Source: Montifringilla adamsi | Taxonomy: Eukaryota; Chordata; Aves; Passeriformes; Passeridae | Direction of reading: 5' to 3' | Length of the DNA stretch: 64,000 bases | Assembly (NCBI GenBank): GCA_017590115.1 | Contig: JAGGNK010015225.1 | Span: 2,317,936 to 2,381,935 of the forward strand | Shown: positions 45,153 to 57,600 of the stretch, piece after piece | Position numbering within the stretch: position 1 is the stretch's first letter | How the letters are laid out: each line of letters opens with the position of its first letter | Notes under the pieces: model-generated | Seen by the model: only the letters and a program-made list of their open reading frames with translations | What the model was told of the DNA's origin: nothing | The model's database searches: none | Position numbers and translations under genes: made by a program

Positions 45153-47444
45153 CTGCAGAGAGAAAATGACCAAAAACCCACTCAGTTCTGGGTCTTTGTT
45201 GTCTCACTTTTGGGTAGAGGATTCCAGGCTGACAGACTGAGAGAGCTGGGGGTGCTCAGCTGGAGAGGAGAAGGATCCAGGGAGAGCTCAGAGCCCCTGG
45301 CAGGGCCTGCTGGGGCTCCAGGAGAGCTGCAGAGGGACTGGGGACAAGGGATGGACAGGACCCAGGGAATGGCTCCCAGTGCCAGAGGGCAGCCATGGAT
45401 GGGATCTTGGCCATGAGGAATTCCTGGCTGGGCTGGAATTGCCAGAGCAGCTGGGGCTGCCCCTGCATCCCTGGCAGTGCCCAAGGCCAGGCTGGACACT
45501 GGGGCTGGAGCAGCCTGGGACGGTGGGAGGAGGTTGGAAGGAGATGAGCTTTAAGGTCCTTCCAGCCCAAACCATTCCATGATTCCAAGATATCCCAGAG
45601 CAGCTGCCTGGCAGAGCCCCTCACCCAGACCCCAGCACTTTGTGGTGGATTTAGGTCAGGACTCACAAGCAGTGACACACCTTTCACACAGCCCCTGCTT
45701 GCTCTGCAGGCTCTGAGAACCTCTAAAGCCATCAAAGACTGAGCTGATCCCTGTCCCCCTGTGCTTCCATCTGGCTAACAAAAGGTTTGTGCCCAACGGA
45801 AGTCAAACATTCTCTTCCACTGATTGCTTTTTTTAATTACTACATGAGGATGCAATCCTGAACACAGGAACTTGGCTTGTGTTGATCCATTCCTGCTGGG
45901 ATCTTAACCCAGGAAAGCAGGATCCCTCCTCCAGCTTCCACGGGTCTGGGATGGAGCTGCTCTCCCACCACTGCTGGTTTCAAATCCAAACCCACGTAGG
46001 TAATGTGTTTTCCATGTTATAATTTCTAAAAAATCCCTTCACAGCTCAGCACTACTCAGTGCAAAAGAGACAAACATTTGTGCTCTGAGGTAAAGGGCAC
46101 AATCCTCAGAATCAGCTGGAACCAAGACGTGAAATAATAGGAACAGGTAAAGAAAAAATTTTAAAAATAATCAAATTTTCTATCTAAAACACACAGACCC
46201 TCTATTACAGAAGCAAAAAAGAGATAAAATAAGAATGTAAACTGCAGCTGCTGGCAGATAATTTGCAGAATGAAACTACTTGAGCTCAGACATATGTTTG
46301 AGATGGTACAAGCCTCTTTCACAGACCATAACTGGACAGAATTTGTGGAATATTCACATGCTGGAATGTGCCCCCTTCACAGGGACATGCTTGTGCCAGA
46401 TTTTGCAGCCAGCCAGGGACCTGAGTCCTATTCCTTGTTTGCCCAGGGTCTCTGGTGGATTTTGTGAGCACTTGTAAGCTCCTGGTGGGAATTCAGCCTG
46501 TAGCTGATCTTTCCAAATATAAAAGATGCTGACAGGCTTTATATGCTATGTACAAAATTTTACAGCCTGCAGCCAAGAACAAAAAAAAAGCTAAAAATCA
46601 AAATTAGGTTACACTTGTGCACAAAGTGAATTTGGGCAGGTCAGTTCTGTCCTGCAGCTGTGGGAAGGAACCTTTTGGATATTAACCCCTTTCCTTAAAA
46701 AGGTGTTATCAGCATTTCTGAAGGATCAAAGGTGTTTTACCATGTCTGAGTCTTTTTATGGAGCAGCCAGGAATTCACATCAAGCCCTGGAGATGGACCC
46801 TGAAAAACAAAATTACATGGTTAGTTACACAGTCTGTGTCGATACCCACGAAATTTGAAGAGAAAAAGGGAAAAACCAGGCCCTTGCAAAAACAGGGTCA
46901 TCCCTAACAGCTGATCCTCACCTGTGAAATCAGCTGCTAATTGTCAAATTCCAGGACTCCGAGCTTTTCAGCAAAGCCCTCGAGGTTTACAACCACAGAA
47001 TCCTGGACAAGACCTCAGAGACCAAGCCCAGCACCGCCAGGGCCACCACCGACCCCAGGTGTCCCCAGGTGTCCCCAGGTGCCACATCCACGGGGCTTTG
47101 CAACCCCTCCAGGGATGAGGACTCCCTCCAGCCCTGCAGCTGTGCGAGGGCAGGACAACTCTTTTAGGGAAGGAATTTTCAGGATATCCAGTCTAAACCC
47201 CTGGCACAGCTTGAGGCTGTTTCCTCTTGTTCTGTCCCTGTTCCCTGGGAGCAGAGCCCGACCCCCTCTTGGCTGCACCCTCCTCTCAGGGAGCTGTAGT
47301 GAGCGAGCAGCTCCGTCCTGAACCTCCTTTTCTCCCCCGGCTGCCCCAGCCCCAGCTCCCTCCGTGTAGAAAAAGCAGAGTCTCACCTTCCTGTCCCGGC
47401 ATCACGGCAGCTCTGAAGAGACCGCGGCCCCCCTTCCCCGCCAT
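44949..47444 (-). CDS. SMKR1: SMKR1 gene, small lysine-rich protein 1
   Basis: Inferred CDS is 46741-46743 plus 44949-45152, giving 68 residues. It starts MARKAKKPKGGKKK and ends with a Lys-rich tail (KKKGKKKK). The middle, VDLFSPAAMLNAYYISHNA followed by FLEFRGHPWPG, matches recalled vertebrate SMKR1, which is about 65 residues with the pattern DILSPAAMLN, YYIAHN and RGxxWPG. Both ends are strongly basic; no signal peptide or membrane segment is seen. Molecular function is not established. It lies between STRIP2 and NRF1, as in human. The body exon is secure. The start exon and 5' UTR exon are inferred from splice sites and phase, because joining the CpG-island exon directly to the body exon would break the frame. 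Confidence 0.85.
45225..45592 (+). mobile_element. CR1 LINE 3' fragment in SMKR1 intron
   Basis: Nearly the same as 24850-25218, ending 'ccattccatgattccaagat'. It lies within 75 bp of the SMKR1 body exon. Confidence 0.88.
46741..46799 (-). CDS. SMKR1: Inferred SMKR1 exon 2; ATG is its last codon (46743-46741)
   Basis: A strong acceptor (TAATTTTGTTTTTCAG) and a donor (GACATG|GTAAAA) bound 59 nt. The last three bases are ATG. Spliced to the body exon this gives GACATGG, a good Kozak context, and MARKAKKP, which resembles the start of other SMKR1 proteins and gives a family-like length. The other bases are 5' UTR with in-frame stops. No transcript was available, so this is inference from splice signals and frame. 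Confidence 0.6.
46990..47345 (-). mobile_element. CR1 LINE 3' fragment in SMKR1 intron 1
   Basis: 'ccacagaatcctggacaaga' followed by 'gccagggccaccaccgaccc' and 'gttccctgggagcagagccc' are reversed CR1 words. Confidence 0.78.
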
Positions 47445-47460
47445 GGCCGCCCCACCCTCC
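47387..47460 (-). other. SMKR1: Inferred SMKR1 5' UTR exon 1 with upstream ORF
   Basis: At the edge of the CpG island the minus strand shows a good donor, GACAGGAAG|GTGAGA, at 47387/47386. Two in-frame upstream ATGs (47444 and 47402) run into exon 2 and stop early there, making a uORF of about 25 or 11 codons. The transcription start is not fixed, so the upper boundary is approximate. Confidence 0.5.
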
Positions 47461-47680
47461 CCTCAGCGTCGCGTTGTCATAGCGACCTCGGGGGCGGGGT
47501 CTGGTGCTGATTGACAGCGCGGTGTCCAATCCGCTGCTGAGGCACCCGCCTATCGCCCAATCAGCTGCCGGGGAGGTGTTTCCCGCCGCTGCGGTGGTGA
47601 CGGAGAAAAGGGCGGGAAAAGCTGTGAGGGGGATGAGGGGCCTGAGGGGAGCGGCCGCCGCCATGTCACCCGGCCCTGTC
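47390..47680 (-). promoter_or_regulatory. SMKR1: CpG island and probable SMKR1 promoter with RFX X-box, CCAAT and E2F-like sites
   Basis: The CpG-rich stretch holds an X-box-like palindrome GTTGTCATAGCGAC (47473-47486), a GC box GGGGCGGGGT (47490-47499), CCAAT boxes at 47526-47530 and 47557-47561, and E2F-like sites TTTCCCGCC (47579-47587) and GGGCGGGAAAA (about 47610-47620). RFX X-boxes are characteristic of cilium gene promoters. A divergent plus-strand transcript is possible but I see no supported gene there. Confidence 0.65.
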
Positions 47681-47689
47681 CCACCCACA

Positions 47690-50600
47690 GCCAAAACCCC
47701 CAGAAATGGCACAAGGAGGCCAAAAAAAACCCCAGCACAACAACATCGACCTGAAAGGAGGAGGGGAGCAAGTCGTGCTTTCCAAAGGTCTTGGAAAGAT
47801 TGGCATTTGGTGGACTTATAGTGGAATATTCACGTTATTCCGTGACACGGGGGAGTCTGTTTAAATACCTGACTCAGGCTCCTTCACCATAAAAATATTT
47901 TAAAAATAAACTCTGCTTTGCCTCCTTGCAGAGCCACAGCTCCAGACAGCAGGAAAGTGACATGTAATTGAGGTTGGATATTTCTAATAAATCCCCATAA
48001 ACTGAGGCCTGAGACGCAAGGAATCGATGGAGGTGAAGTGGGCTGAGGGAGGGATAGGGACACGAAGGGTTCATTTTGTTCTCTGCACCTTTTTTAGACA
48101 CAACAATTTTATCCAAGGGTAGTAATACTTCTAAAGGTGGGGTGATTTTTAAATTTGGGAAAAAATATGGGAGAGAGAAGTCTGTCCTGCATCCCTCGGC
48201 ACCAGATTTTCACTTGCAAAGCACTAAAAAAATAGGCACAAGTGAAAAATATCAGTAAGAGCTGAATTCCCTCATAGGAAAAAAAAAAAAAAAAAAGCTC
48301 ATAATTGCAGTATTGCCAAACTCCAAAAACATATCAGCGAGTCTGCCTAGATCATGGGTTTATTTTTACCTTTAACATTGACCTCTCTAAATGTGCTCTC
48401 TGGTGCATAAGTAAATTTCCTTCCTTCTTGCCTAATAAAAAGAATTGTTAGTGTAGCTCAGGGGAAAAGTCTGCAGATTTGGGAGTAAAATTCTCTTGAA
48501 CGAGCCTTGGATAGTGAAAGCAAAAATGAAAAAAAACCTACTGATTTCCACTCTGTTCAGGGAAATTCTGTGTCATCTGTATTAACAAACCACACAGCAT
48601 AAAAGAAACAATCATAATTACACTAATTATCTCATTTTAGCACAGACAACTGTCAGGAGGCCACAGTATAATTATTGAGGAAAAAGGAAGGCACAGAGCA
48701 CTGAAATGTTCAATCAAGGAGACAAAAATCATCCTGTGCCGTCAAACGTTGTGTTTTGTGGCAGAGCTTGGGCCTGGCTGCAGAACAAGCTGCTGTTTAC
48801 ACATGCAAGGCTTTGATAAATAATTAAGGGAAGCTTCCCAAACTCCAGAGTATAATAAGCCTGACCTCATACAGTCACTTCTGTGGTTACAAGTGGATAA
48901 ATACAAAGTCAGCCAGGACATCTCAGTGCTGTTATTTTTAGGGAAATATTTACAGGAGAAAAAGGAGGGATTTAACAATGCCAAACTCAATGGGTAAAGG
49001 CTAAGTCCCCCCATTTTTATTTTTTTTTAACCACTCTCTCCTTTTCTCAACTCTGAAAGGAACTTTGTATCTTTGTAGCCTTTTATGCTTCACTGAAATT
49101 TGCATTAAATTCACCAAAAAGCTCTAAAGTTGCTTAGAGAAGACTGAGAAATTAATAACTCAATTCTGTATGCTTTATATCCCTAGGAAACAGCAAGAAT
49201 CTACAAAAAAAGCACAAGAATCTGTGCTGAGGTGCTGAAGAAAAGGTCTTACCCACAGCAGAACTTTCAGCAACCACCTGTAGGGTGAAAACAAAACAAA
49301 AAAGAGTTCTTTATTGCAATTACAACTGGAACTGGGATCACTGGAGGGTTCCTGGAACCAACAGTCCTGCTGGGGTGAGATAACAGATGTTCCTCCAGCT
49401 GTGCAGAAACCACCCAAAACTTCGTTCTGAAGCTGCCTTGCTGAACGTATAAAATGATTATTCCTTAATTGCTGGCCCCCAGCTCTTCTGAGAATTTTTA
49501 ATCAGGAGAAAATCCTCATTGTGAAGCAAAAAAAAAAAAAAAATTTGAAACTGCTGCTTGCTTGCCAGGATGGGACATGAATATTTCAAATAAAGGCTCT
49601 CCCTAAGTCACTTTTTTATGCAGAGATTCGGGTTTTTTGTGGAGATCTCTCTCTGGGAAAGAGAAAATTTGGTGATGATGGTGTGAATAAATTGTAATCC
49701 AGGATAAGTTTGTACCTTCCTCCACCACAGACATTCAGGTAAGAATTTGTGCTTCTAATGTCTCTCAGTAAAAATAACAGGCACTGAAAAGCACAATTTA
49801 AATATAAAACACAGAAAAATGCACATAGGTTATGAACTGGTTTTGGTTTTTTGGTTTTTTTTCAATATATTGTGGGGGAAAAAAGACACTTTGGGGGGGG
49901 GGGGAAGATTTGAGCCAAATACCAAGGGCTTTTCTAAATTTTTTAGTAATTCATTCAATTTCCCCTTGAGTGGAGATGGGCAGGGGTGAGGGCTGAGTTT
50001 GGGGGATGTTTTTATCCTTAAAATAATAATAATAAAAAAAAGCATTTCAATTAAGACACAGGAAGAAAAAGCTTAAATAAAGATGTGTCCTTTAAAATTT
50101 GGTTTATTTCGAACAAAAGCATATTTTAAAAGGCTTTAAAAGGCTTAATGCCATTTCCATGAACAAGGCCTTGGACAAACCCCCATGAAGGAAACATTCC
50201 CAGGCTAATTAATTATTTAAGCAATTAGCACAAATCCTGCCATAACAAACACTTGTTTATTTAGGGCTTCCCTGCCCTATATGAGCACACAAATGCCACC
50301 CTCATGCAATGCAGCTTTACCCAAGTGTAGTGTTCATTATTTCATTTAAGTATTAAGTTATTAAATTGACAGAAAGTTTACAGCTCCATATCCCATTCAT
50401 TCTGAAAGTTATGGACCACAGAATCCACTCTTTTCCTCATAAATTGTTCACCAAAGCACCTTCCCTCCCCGCCCTAAGACCTGGCACAGACATTCCCCCA
50501 AACAAGCAAAAATCCGTGTGAAACTTGGGTTATTTAACGCCGTATTTGCTGTCCCCTCAGGGCTGGAAGGGCTGAAGAGGATGTGGAATCCGGGAGGAAA

Positions 50601-51140
50601 GAAAAGGGATCTCCAGGCTGCACAGCTGGAAACTGCACAGCACAGGGGTGGTGTAATAAAGGTGAGCGAAGGTGGGGAGAGCAGAGGTGCAGGGGTGACG
50701 GGTGGGTGTCCAGGGGACATGCAGGACCTGTCCCTGGTGGCACCAGGACTCTGAGCCAGGCTGTGTCACCCCAGCAGCAGAGGAAAGGGACAACATGGAA
50801 TGCTGTCTCCATCCCAAGCATCCTGGGGTGGCACGGTGGTGCTGGGGGCACGTCAGCAGCCAGCCAGAACCCAACAGAGCCAAAGAAAGGAGCGTGCGGG
50901 AGGGACGGAATTCCCAGCTGGGAATCCTTGCCCCCAGCCCACACAGGGACACACCTGGGCTCCGAGCTCACTCTGCAACCCGTGCTTTACGGTCTCCAAG
51001 AAGTCAGAGCATGACCTCCAAAAAGAGGTGTCTGTCTCTTTATACAGAGACCTGGTCTCTTTGGAAAGTTTAATTTTGTTTTCCCAGCTGTGCTTAAACC
51101 CCCCTGATCCAACCCAGCCCATGGCACCGGCAGCCCTTGG
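47690..51140. other. Intergenic region between the SMKR1 promoter and the STRIP2 3' end
   Basis: About 3.4 kb with no supported gene. It must hold the STRIP2 3' UTR at its right end. Minus-strand AATAAA signals (plus TTTATT) occur near 49305, 50102 and 50256, but which one is used cannot be told. Poly-A runs lie at 48281-48297 and 49528-49543. Confidence 0.55.
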
Positions 51141-51145
51141 GAGCG

Positions 51146-51421
51146 GCAGTGCAGTCACTGGCAGTGCAGTCAGTCACTGGCAGTCAGTCACTGGCAGTGC
51201 AGTCAGTCACTGGCAGTGCAGTCAGTCACTGGCAGTGCAGTCAGTGGCAGTGCAGTCAGTCACTGGCAGGGCAGTCAGTCACTGGCAGTGCAGTCAGTCA
51301 CTGGTAGTGCAGTCAGTCACTGGCAGGGCAGTCAGTCACTGGCAGTGCAGTCAGTCACTGGCAGTGCAGTCAGTCACTGGCAGGGCAGTCAGTCACTGGC
51401 AGTCAGTCACTGGCAGTGCAG
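51146..51421. repeat. Minisatellite, 19-bp unit, overlapping the STRIP2 stop codon
   Basis: The unit 'cagtgcagtcagtcactgg' is repeated about 14 times with shortened and variant units. The STRIP2 TGA (51407-51409) is part of the array; the rest forms the start of the 3' UTR. Confidence 0.95.
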
Positions 51422-51657
51422 CAGCTCTTCCCAGCGAATGGGCTGTGAAAACACCTCCCGCTCCAGCCACAGCTCGTAGGAGTAGTGGAAGTCCTCGGGC
51501 AGCTCCAGGCGCTGGCCCAGCACGCTCTGCAGGCAGTTGTCCACCGGGGCGAACTCCGAGTCCTGCGGCTTGTCGTACCTGCGGCTGTTGAAGGCTTCGA
51601 TGTTGGCCCTCAGCGTGCATTCCTCAGCCTGGAAATCCCATGGCCTGGCGTCGATGT
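51407..51657 (-). CDS. STRIP2: STRIP2 last coding exon with stop codon
   Basis: The exon opens after CCTCCACTGCAG|ACATCG and reads to a TGA at 51407-51409, 251 nt including the stop. It encodes DIDARPWDFQAEECTLRANI, VDNCLQSVLGQRLELPEDF and REVFSQPIRWEELL, then HCQ and the stop. The last residues and the stop fall at the edge of a 19-bp minisatellite, so HCQ probably replaces the usual C-terminal residues. Confidence 0.95.
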
Positions 51658-54600
51658 CTGCAGTGGAGGAGGAACAACACCCAGATAGTGCGGGAAGCAC
51701 CGCTCTGACAAGGTTAGAGCAAAAGAAAGACTGGAGGTTTCATGTGAATTAACCAGAGTCACTCCTAATTATTATTATTCCTAACCAAATCCCATTATGT
51801 GTGCATTTTCATTTAAGATATCCCATAAAAATGTAATTACTCCTGCATTAAGGACTATTTAAGATATCCCATAAAAATGTAATTCCTGCTTTAAGGACTC
51901 TCTATAATTACCCAGCCCTGCTTTTTTGACAAAGACCCCACCACTTTTACTGAAAATCTCTGCTGACCACTGAAGCAGGGATCAAGATTTAAAACATTTA
52001 AAACCCAATGAGCTTATTATGAGCTCCTAACCACCATTTTTTAAAAATTTGAGCAAACATAACTATGAATGATATTGAAAAGCTGCAATAACCACGACAT
52101 TATGTCATATTATATAAACTGATAATATGACAAGAATCCCAGTATTTTCACGAGCGCTAAACCTGACGGTGCAGAATGGTGCCATGAAACTTCTGGAAGA
52201 AATCCCCAGGAGTGACAGCAATTTTACAGGTTTGAAGCCAAGTGAAGCAGCTTGCAAAGCCAAGTGAAGCAGACTGCAGGGCAGAGGCACGAGGCCGGGC
52301 AGGACTCACCGTTGCCGTAGGCCCAGTCGTCGTTCATGCGGTGCCGCACCTTCTGGTAGATGGCAGACATGGTCTTCATGTTGCTCTTCCTCCACTGGCG
52401 CCCCAGGTACTTGGTCTGGATTTTCAGCAGCTTGAGCACGTAGAGCTGCATCATGGCCTGCTTCACCTTCAGAGCCCGCTTCAGGATGGGGGCTGATTTA
52501 AACACCACCAGCATCTGCCAGGGAATCGACACCAGGGAATCGGGGAGCCACACAAACAAACACTGCCTGGGCTGAGGTGGGCACCAGCACCTGGGCCTCG
52601 TACACCACAAACCCCCAGGAGGGAGAACAGGAGCATTCAGCACAACCAGCACTCTCTGCACGGGGCTTGAGGGTCACAGAAATAATGTTATTTGCAGGAG
52701 AAAAACTATTTCTGCATTTAAGGCTCAATCTGTGAAAGGAAAAAGGGAAGATGATGAAGAGCAGAAGCTCCAGCACTTCCACGAGGAACCCTGAGAAGAA
52801 GGCTGGGCTGAACCCGCTGTGTGGAGCCAGGGAGATGCTCCAGGTGAAATGCTGGAGGGTCTCAGGGGGAGGGGACACCCCCTTACCATTGTCCTCGAGT
52901 GTTTCCACTTGGTCAGCTTGTTGAGGATCCTCAGCAAGTTAATGCAGGAGAACAAATTCCTCCAGCAGAACTGGTTGTTGTCTCCAGCTTCCTGCACGGG
53001 GAGAAGTGCAATCCTGACCACAGCGTTCATCAGCACTGCCGCCGAGATGTCCTTAGGCAGAAATCTTTATTTTTATTGTCTGCACAAGTCTTGTTTCTGA
53101 GGAAGGACAAGCAGCAGAGCTTCCTCCTCACTTGGGTTATCATCAGCAGATTCTGGGGAAAACCATTCTGAAACACTCCAATCTTTAATCTGCTTTTAAT
53201 TTAGAGTAAGAACTAATAATGGGATAAATCCCATTATTCCATTATGGGAAATATATTTTGTGGTAGATTTGTATTCTTTGTTTTCAGCCAGAGAGAAAAT
53301 TTCAGCCTGGTGATCACCACTGCTTTTGGTAACTGTATCAATTAATTCACGCTTAGAGCACGCATTTCCAGTAAAAGGAAATCACAAATCAACACAGGAT
53401 GACAAATAGCAACGTTTGTATCAAGAGGATGAGACCTTTCTGTAACAAAAATCCCCTCCAGCTTAAGTGCTGCTGAGACATTGTTTTAAATATTAGGTAA
53501 CTGTAAACACCCCAGCTCCAGCTTGTGGAAATGCTGCCAGTGGCACTTTGAGATTTAATTCCACCACTGCAGTAACTGGCTCCGTGTTTGAACAACTCCA
53601 AGCACAGGAGAAATGTCCCACAAAAATCCTGTTTGGGGATTAGTGCAAAACAAGGGCTGCTGAATTTATAAACCACTCACAGCCAGCTACAGCCTTCTTA
53701 ACTTGGGGCAAAAACTCAACCCATTCCAGGATTTGGGCACGCTTGGGAGGGGTTTGAAAGCAGATTTACCCAAGAAAATCCCACCAGCACAACCCCTGGG
53801 CTTTTAAAGGCAAGTGCCAGGCAGAATCAGGAATCACTGAGGCTGGAAAAAACCTCCAAGGCCATCGAGTCCAAGCTGTGCCTGGTTCCCACCTTGTCCC
53901 CAGCCCAGAGCCCTGAGTGCCACATCCAGGGACACCTCCAGGGATGGGCACTCCAAACCTCTCTGGGCAGCCCCTGCCAATGCCCAAGAGGCAGCCAGCG
54001 GTGGGATGTCACCACAATGTCACCAGGATGACACTGAGGCGCTCGTGGATGCTGTCTGGTGCTTTGGGGGTCCCCAAACTGCATTGCCCCTGCAGTGTCA
54101 CATCGTGCCCAGGCCTAACCTGCGCCCTCTGCACCACGTAAATTTCCCAAAGACCCCAGTGGAATAAGCCATATCCATTTCTTAGGCTGATAGACTTGTT
54201 TGTCACCAGTCTGATGATGTCTCTGTAGATTCAAGGAGGGGAGGGTCTTTCCATCAGATTTATGGAAGGAGGGAACAGGCCACACAGACTTTAATACCCC
54301 TTCTAAGGGGTGGGTTAAGCCCTTTGCAGACCCCTCTGGAGTGACAGGAGAGGGGAGGTGGGGACTGGCCAGGATTTGAATCCCCCAGCACCTCAGCCAC
54401 TCCTGATTTACCCTGGGTGGGGACAGCAGTTACCCCACAGGCCCCCCTTGGGGACAGCAGTGCTGGACTCATCCTGGTTCTCCTTGGGATAACCAAACAC
54501 ACATCACTGTGCTCAGCCCACTGAGAGCAGAATCATCTGTGACATCCTCTAAGAAATGTGTAACGCTGGAATGTTGAAATCACTCATCAGAGTGGTAAAA

Positions 54601-57600
54601 AAAAATTACAAAACAACACATGAAGTGCTTGCTGAAGAAATATAAATACATGCAAAAACTTATGCCTCGAGTACCAGGGTGTGTCTAATTCCTACTAAAT
54701 CCTTACTCCCACATGTTCCCTACCAAAGATGGATTTTACTCATGGTAAAATTCAAGTTGATTTCTGCATATTTTCTAAATAAATTGCTCTCCTTGAGGAT
54801 AACATCCATGTCTGCTGGAGGAAAGTGAAAAGTGCTGTCCTTGAATGTGACAGCTCTCAAATTGTCCAGACCCTACTGGGAATATTTTCCCTAAAAACGT
54901 TCAGTTTTCTCCTGCAGCCTTAAGGCAGATTGTGAGGATGACACGAGCCATGAAACCCTCAGTGAAGCGTCACTAGATGTCCCCATTGATCCAGGATACG
55001 CTGGAGTCTGGCAGGGCTGGATGGGGACACCCAGCCTTCAGCAGCCTGTGGACCTGGGGAAAATCCTTCTCTCTGATGATTTTGAGCTTTATACACCTAA
55101 GAAAAACAGCACAGGCCTCAGATTGCAGCAGCACTATGAGATCATCCTGGACTGGATTTGTTCAGGATCCTTCTCAATGATTTAGGGTCTCCATTCCCTG
55201 TCCATTATTCCCTGTTAACTCCAAAGCCTTCCCCTGTCAACCTCCTCTGCACTTGAATTACTGTATTTATGAACCTGCCAGCGTTATTATCCCATCTGCA
55301 GTCTGTGTATTTGCCCAGCCCGTCCTCTGGCCAGTCTCTGGAATACTTTAGGCTCCTCTCTGTGGGGAATTTGGTTCATTCCTTAAACTGGTATCTCATA
55401 GGACAAGAGTGCTCAGAGCAACTGAAACCTGGGAGGCAACAGCCTCTGGGTAAATTATCTTTCAAAGCAGAAGAGTCTTGTCTGGTCAGAACAAGAGGAA
55501 ACAGCCCCAAACTGTGCCAGGGGAGACTCAGGATGGACATCAGGAAAAATTCCTTAGGGAAAAGGTGGTCAGGCCTTGGAGGGGCTGCCCAGGGAGTTTT
55601 GGAGTGCCCATCCCTGGAGGTGTCCAAGGAATTTCTGGATGTGGCACTCAGGGCTCTGAGCTGGGGACAAGGTGGTGTTTGATCAAAGATTGGATCTGAT
55701 GATCCTGGAGGTCTTTTTCAACCACAATGATCCTGGAATCCTGTGATTCTATTCTGTCAAAGGGAAAACCCTAAGCCCAGCTATTTCTATGGGGTGCCCA
55801 ACACCAGCAGTGCCTCTTCCCCACAGCTGACGGTGACTCAGAATAGTGATGGGAGGGATTTTCAAGCCTGGAGGGGAAAAAAGTCTAATTTTGGAAAGGC
55901 TGGGGGCTACAGAAAAAGAAGACAGAGAACAGAAAACCCAAATCCTTCCTCATGCTGTAACACAGGGTTTTTGTGGCCAGGATTGCTCTTTCTGTGCTGC
56001 TTACCAGACTTTCTGCTGTGAGCTCAGGCAAGTCACAGACCGTGCAATGCGGATAATCCAGGACGGAGATGCTGCAGAAAACAGGAAAGAAGGGGCTCGT
56101 TAGCAACCAATTAACATGAGAGAAATTTTTAAGGTGATCTGTATGATCATGTCCAGGAATCTGTAACAGTCTTCCTGCTCTGTGCCTGGAAATGCAACAA
56201 GTGATTTGGGTGGGGAACGATCCCATCTCCAGCAGGTGAAGCGGCCGTGCTGACGGGGCTCCCTCCGGCACAGACAGCATCCAAACGGGATCCCAGCCCC
56301 AGCACTGCCTCAGCCCTCAGCTTAATGGAGCACATCGATGCCTCCTGGCTCCAAAGCTCCATCCTGAGTGCATTAACAAGGACTCGAAGGATTTGGATCC
56401 ATTAAGACAGGACAGATGAGTTATTCATATGCATATTTAAAAAGGGAGAAAAAAGTAAACAAAATACATCTGAGGTTCACAGGGAGGAATTTGGTTGGCA
56501 GCAAGAAAATTCATGGTGAGCAAACATTCAGAATATCAGTTTTTTCAAAGGCCTCCAGACCTACAGAATTTGTAAAAGTAGTCAATTAAATACACCCAGA
56601 ACTGGAATTTACACCTCCCTGGCTCAGAATGTCCACCTGCACATCCCACCCGACTCCCAGGTGCGTATCCTACCTGTGAAACCTCCATCTCAGAGCAGAG
56701 GAGGGAGCTGAGTGCTCCTGGCACACATTTACTCCTCACTTAAAGCACAGAACCAAAAGTGGAAATATTTACAGCAGGAGGATCAACATATTACTTCCTA
56801 TTTTTCTATGTGTGCCTCCTCACACAGACACAACCATACCATGCAGGAGACAGACCAGCCTACACACGCAGCTGAAGAGCAACAAAAAGAGCATCAAAAA
56901 GGAAGAAAAAGGATCTTTTTATCATTCCAACATCCCTGGGGAGCTCCTCTCCAAACAGAGAAATCCTGCCCTGGTGAGCTGTGACAGATCTGTGCTGTCT
57001 CAGGTCTCTGATCCATGGTGGTCCAGCCAGTGCCATGCTCAAAACAGGGCTGGTGCCTCTCTCAGATCAGCAGCAAAAGGCAGTGCCAGCTATGGAAAAC
57101 CTGAAGGAGTCAGGAAAGCTGAATTACAGCTGCAAAAAGTGGGAAATACCTGGAAGATCCTACCCCATCTGGCCTTGATGCAGCTGTGGCCCAGAGATGC
57201 TCAGTGGCACTGGATGGCTCCTCAGGAGTCCATGTGAAGATGAAAACTACTTTATTTTAAAGACTAAGCCTATTTTATTTTTGGCTATTTTATTTCAGCA
57301 GCCCACTCAGATTGGAAACCCAGCATCAATTCATCCTCACCATGCCAAAGGGATTTGCTTCCTCCACATATTTCTGTAGTGGACAGGACACCCCAAAGCC
57401 GTGTGAGGTCACCTGGACACCAGGGCTCCCCAGGCACGAAGACTTCCTGCCCCATCACCTCTCTGTCCCCCACCAGGGGCTGTACCTGTTTTTGGCAGTG
57501 ATGTAAGACATGATGTTCTGGTTGAAGAATTTCAGGATCAGCGGGATGCAGTTGGCAAACACCAGGTGTTGGGACACGTACTCAAACTGGGGGAGAGAAG

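Larger units (their letters stand above)
52992..56004. other. STRIP2 intron
   Basis: A 3-kb intron between exons i and j. It holds a CR1 fragment in reverse (53828-53985) and one forward (55490-55752). No other element recognised. Confidence 0.65.

Noticed and set aside
50800..51591. Plus-strand frame of 263 codons with SHWQCSQSLAVQ-like repeats
   Set aside because: It is the antisense of the STRIP2 last exon plus the 19-bp minisatellite.
52992..53051. Upstream extension of STRIP2 exon j (DISAAVLMNAVVRIALLPVQ)
   Set aside because: The frame is open, but CTTCTCCCCGTGCAG is the acceptor, and the known protein goes directly from ESL to EAGDNNQFC.
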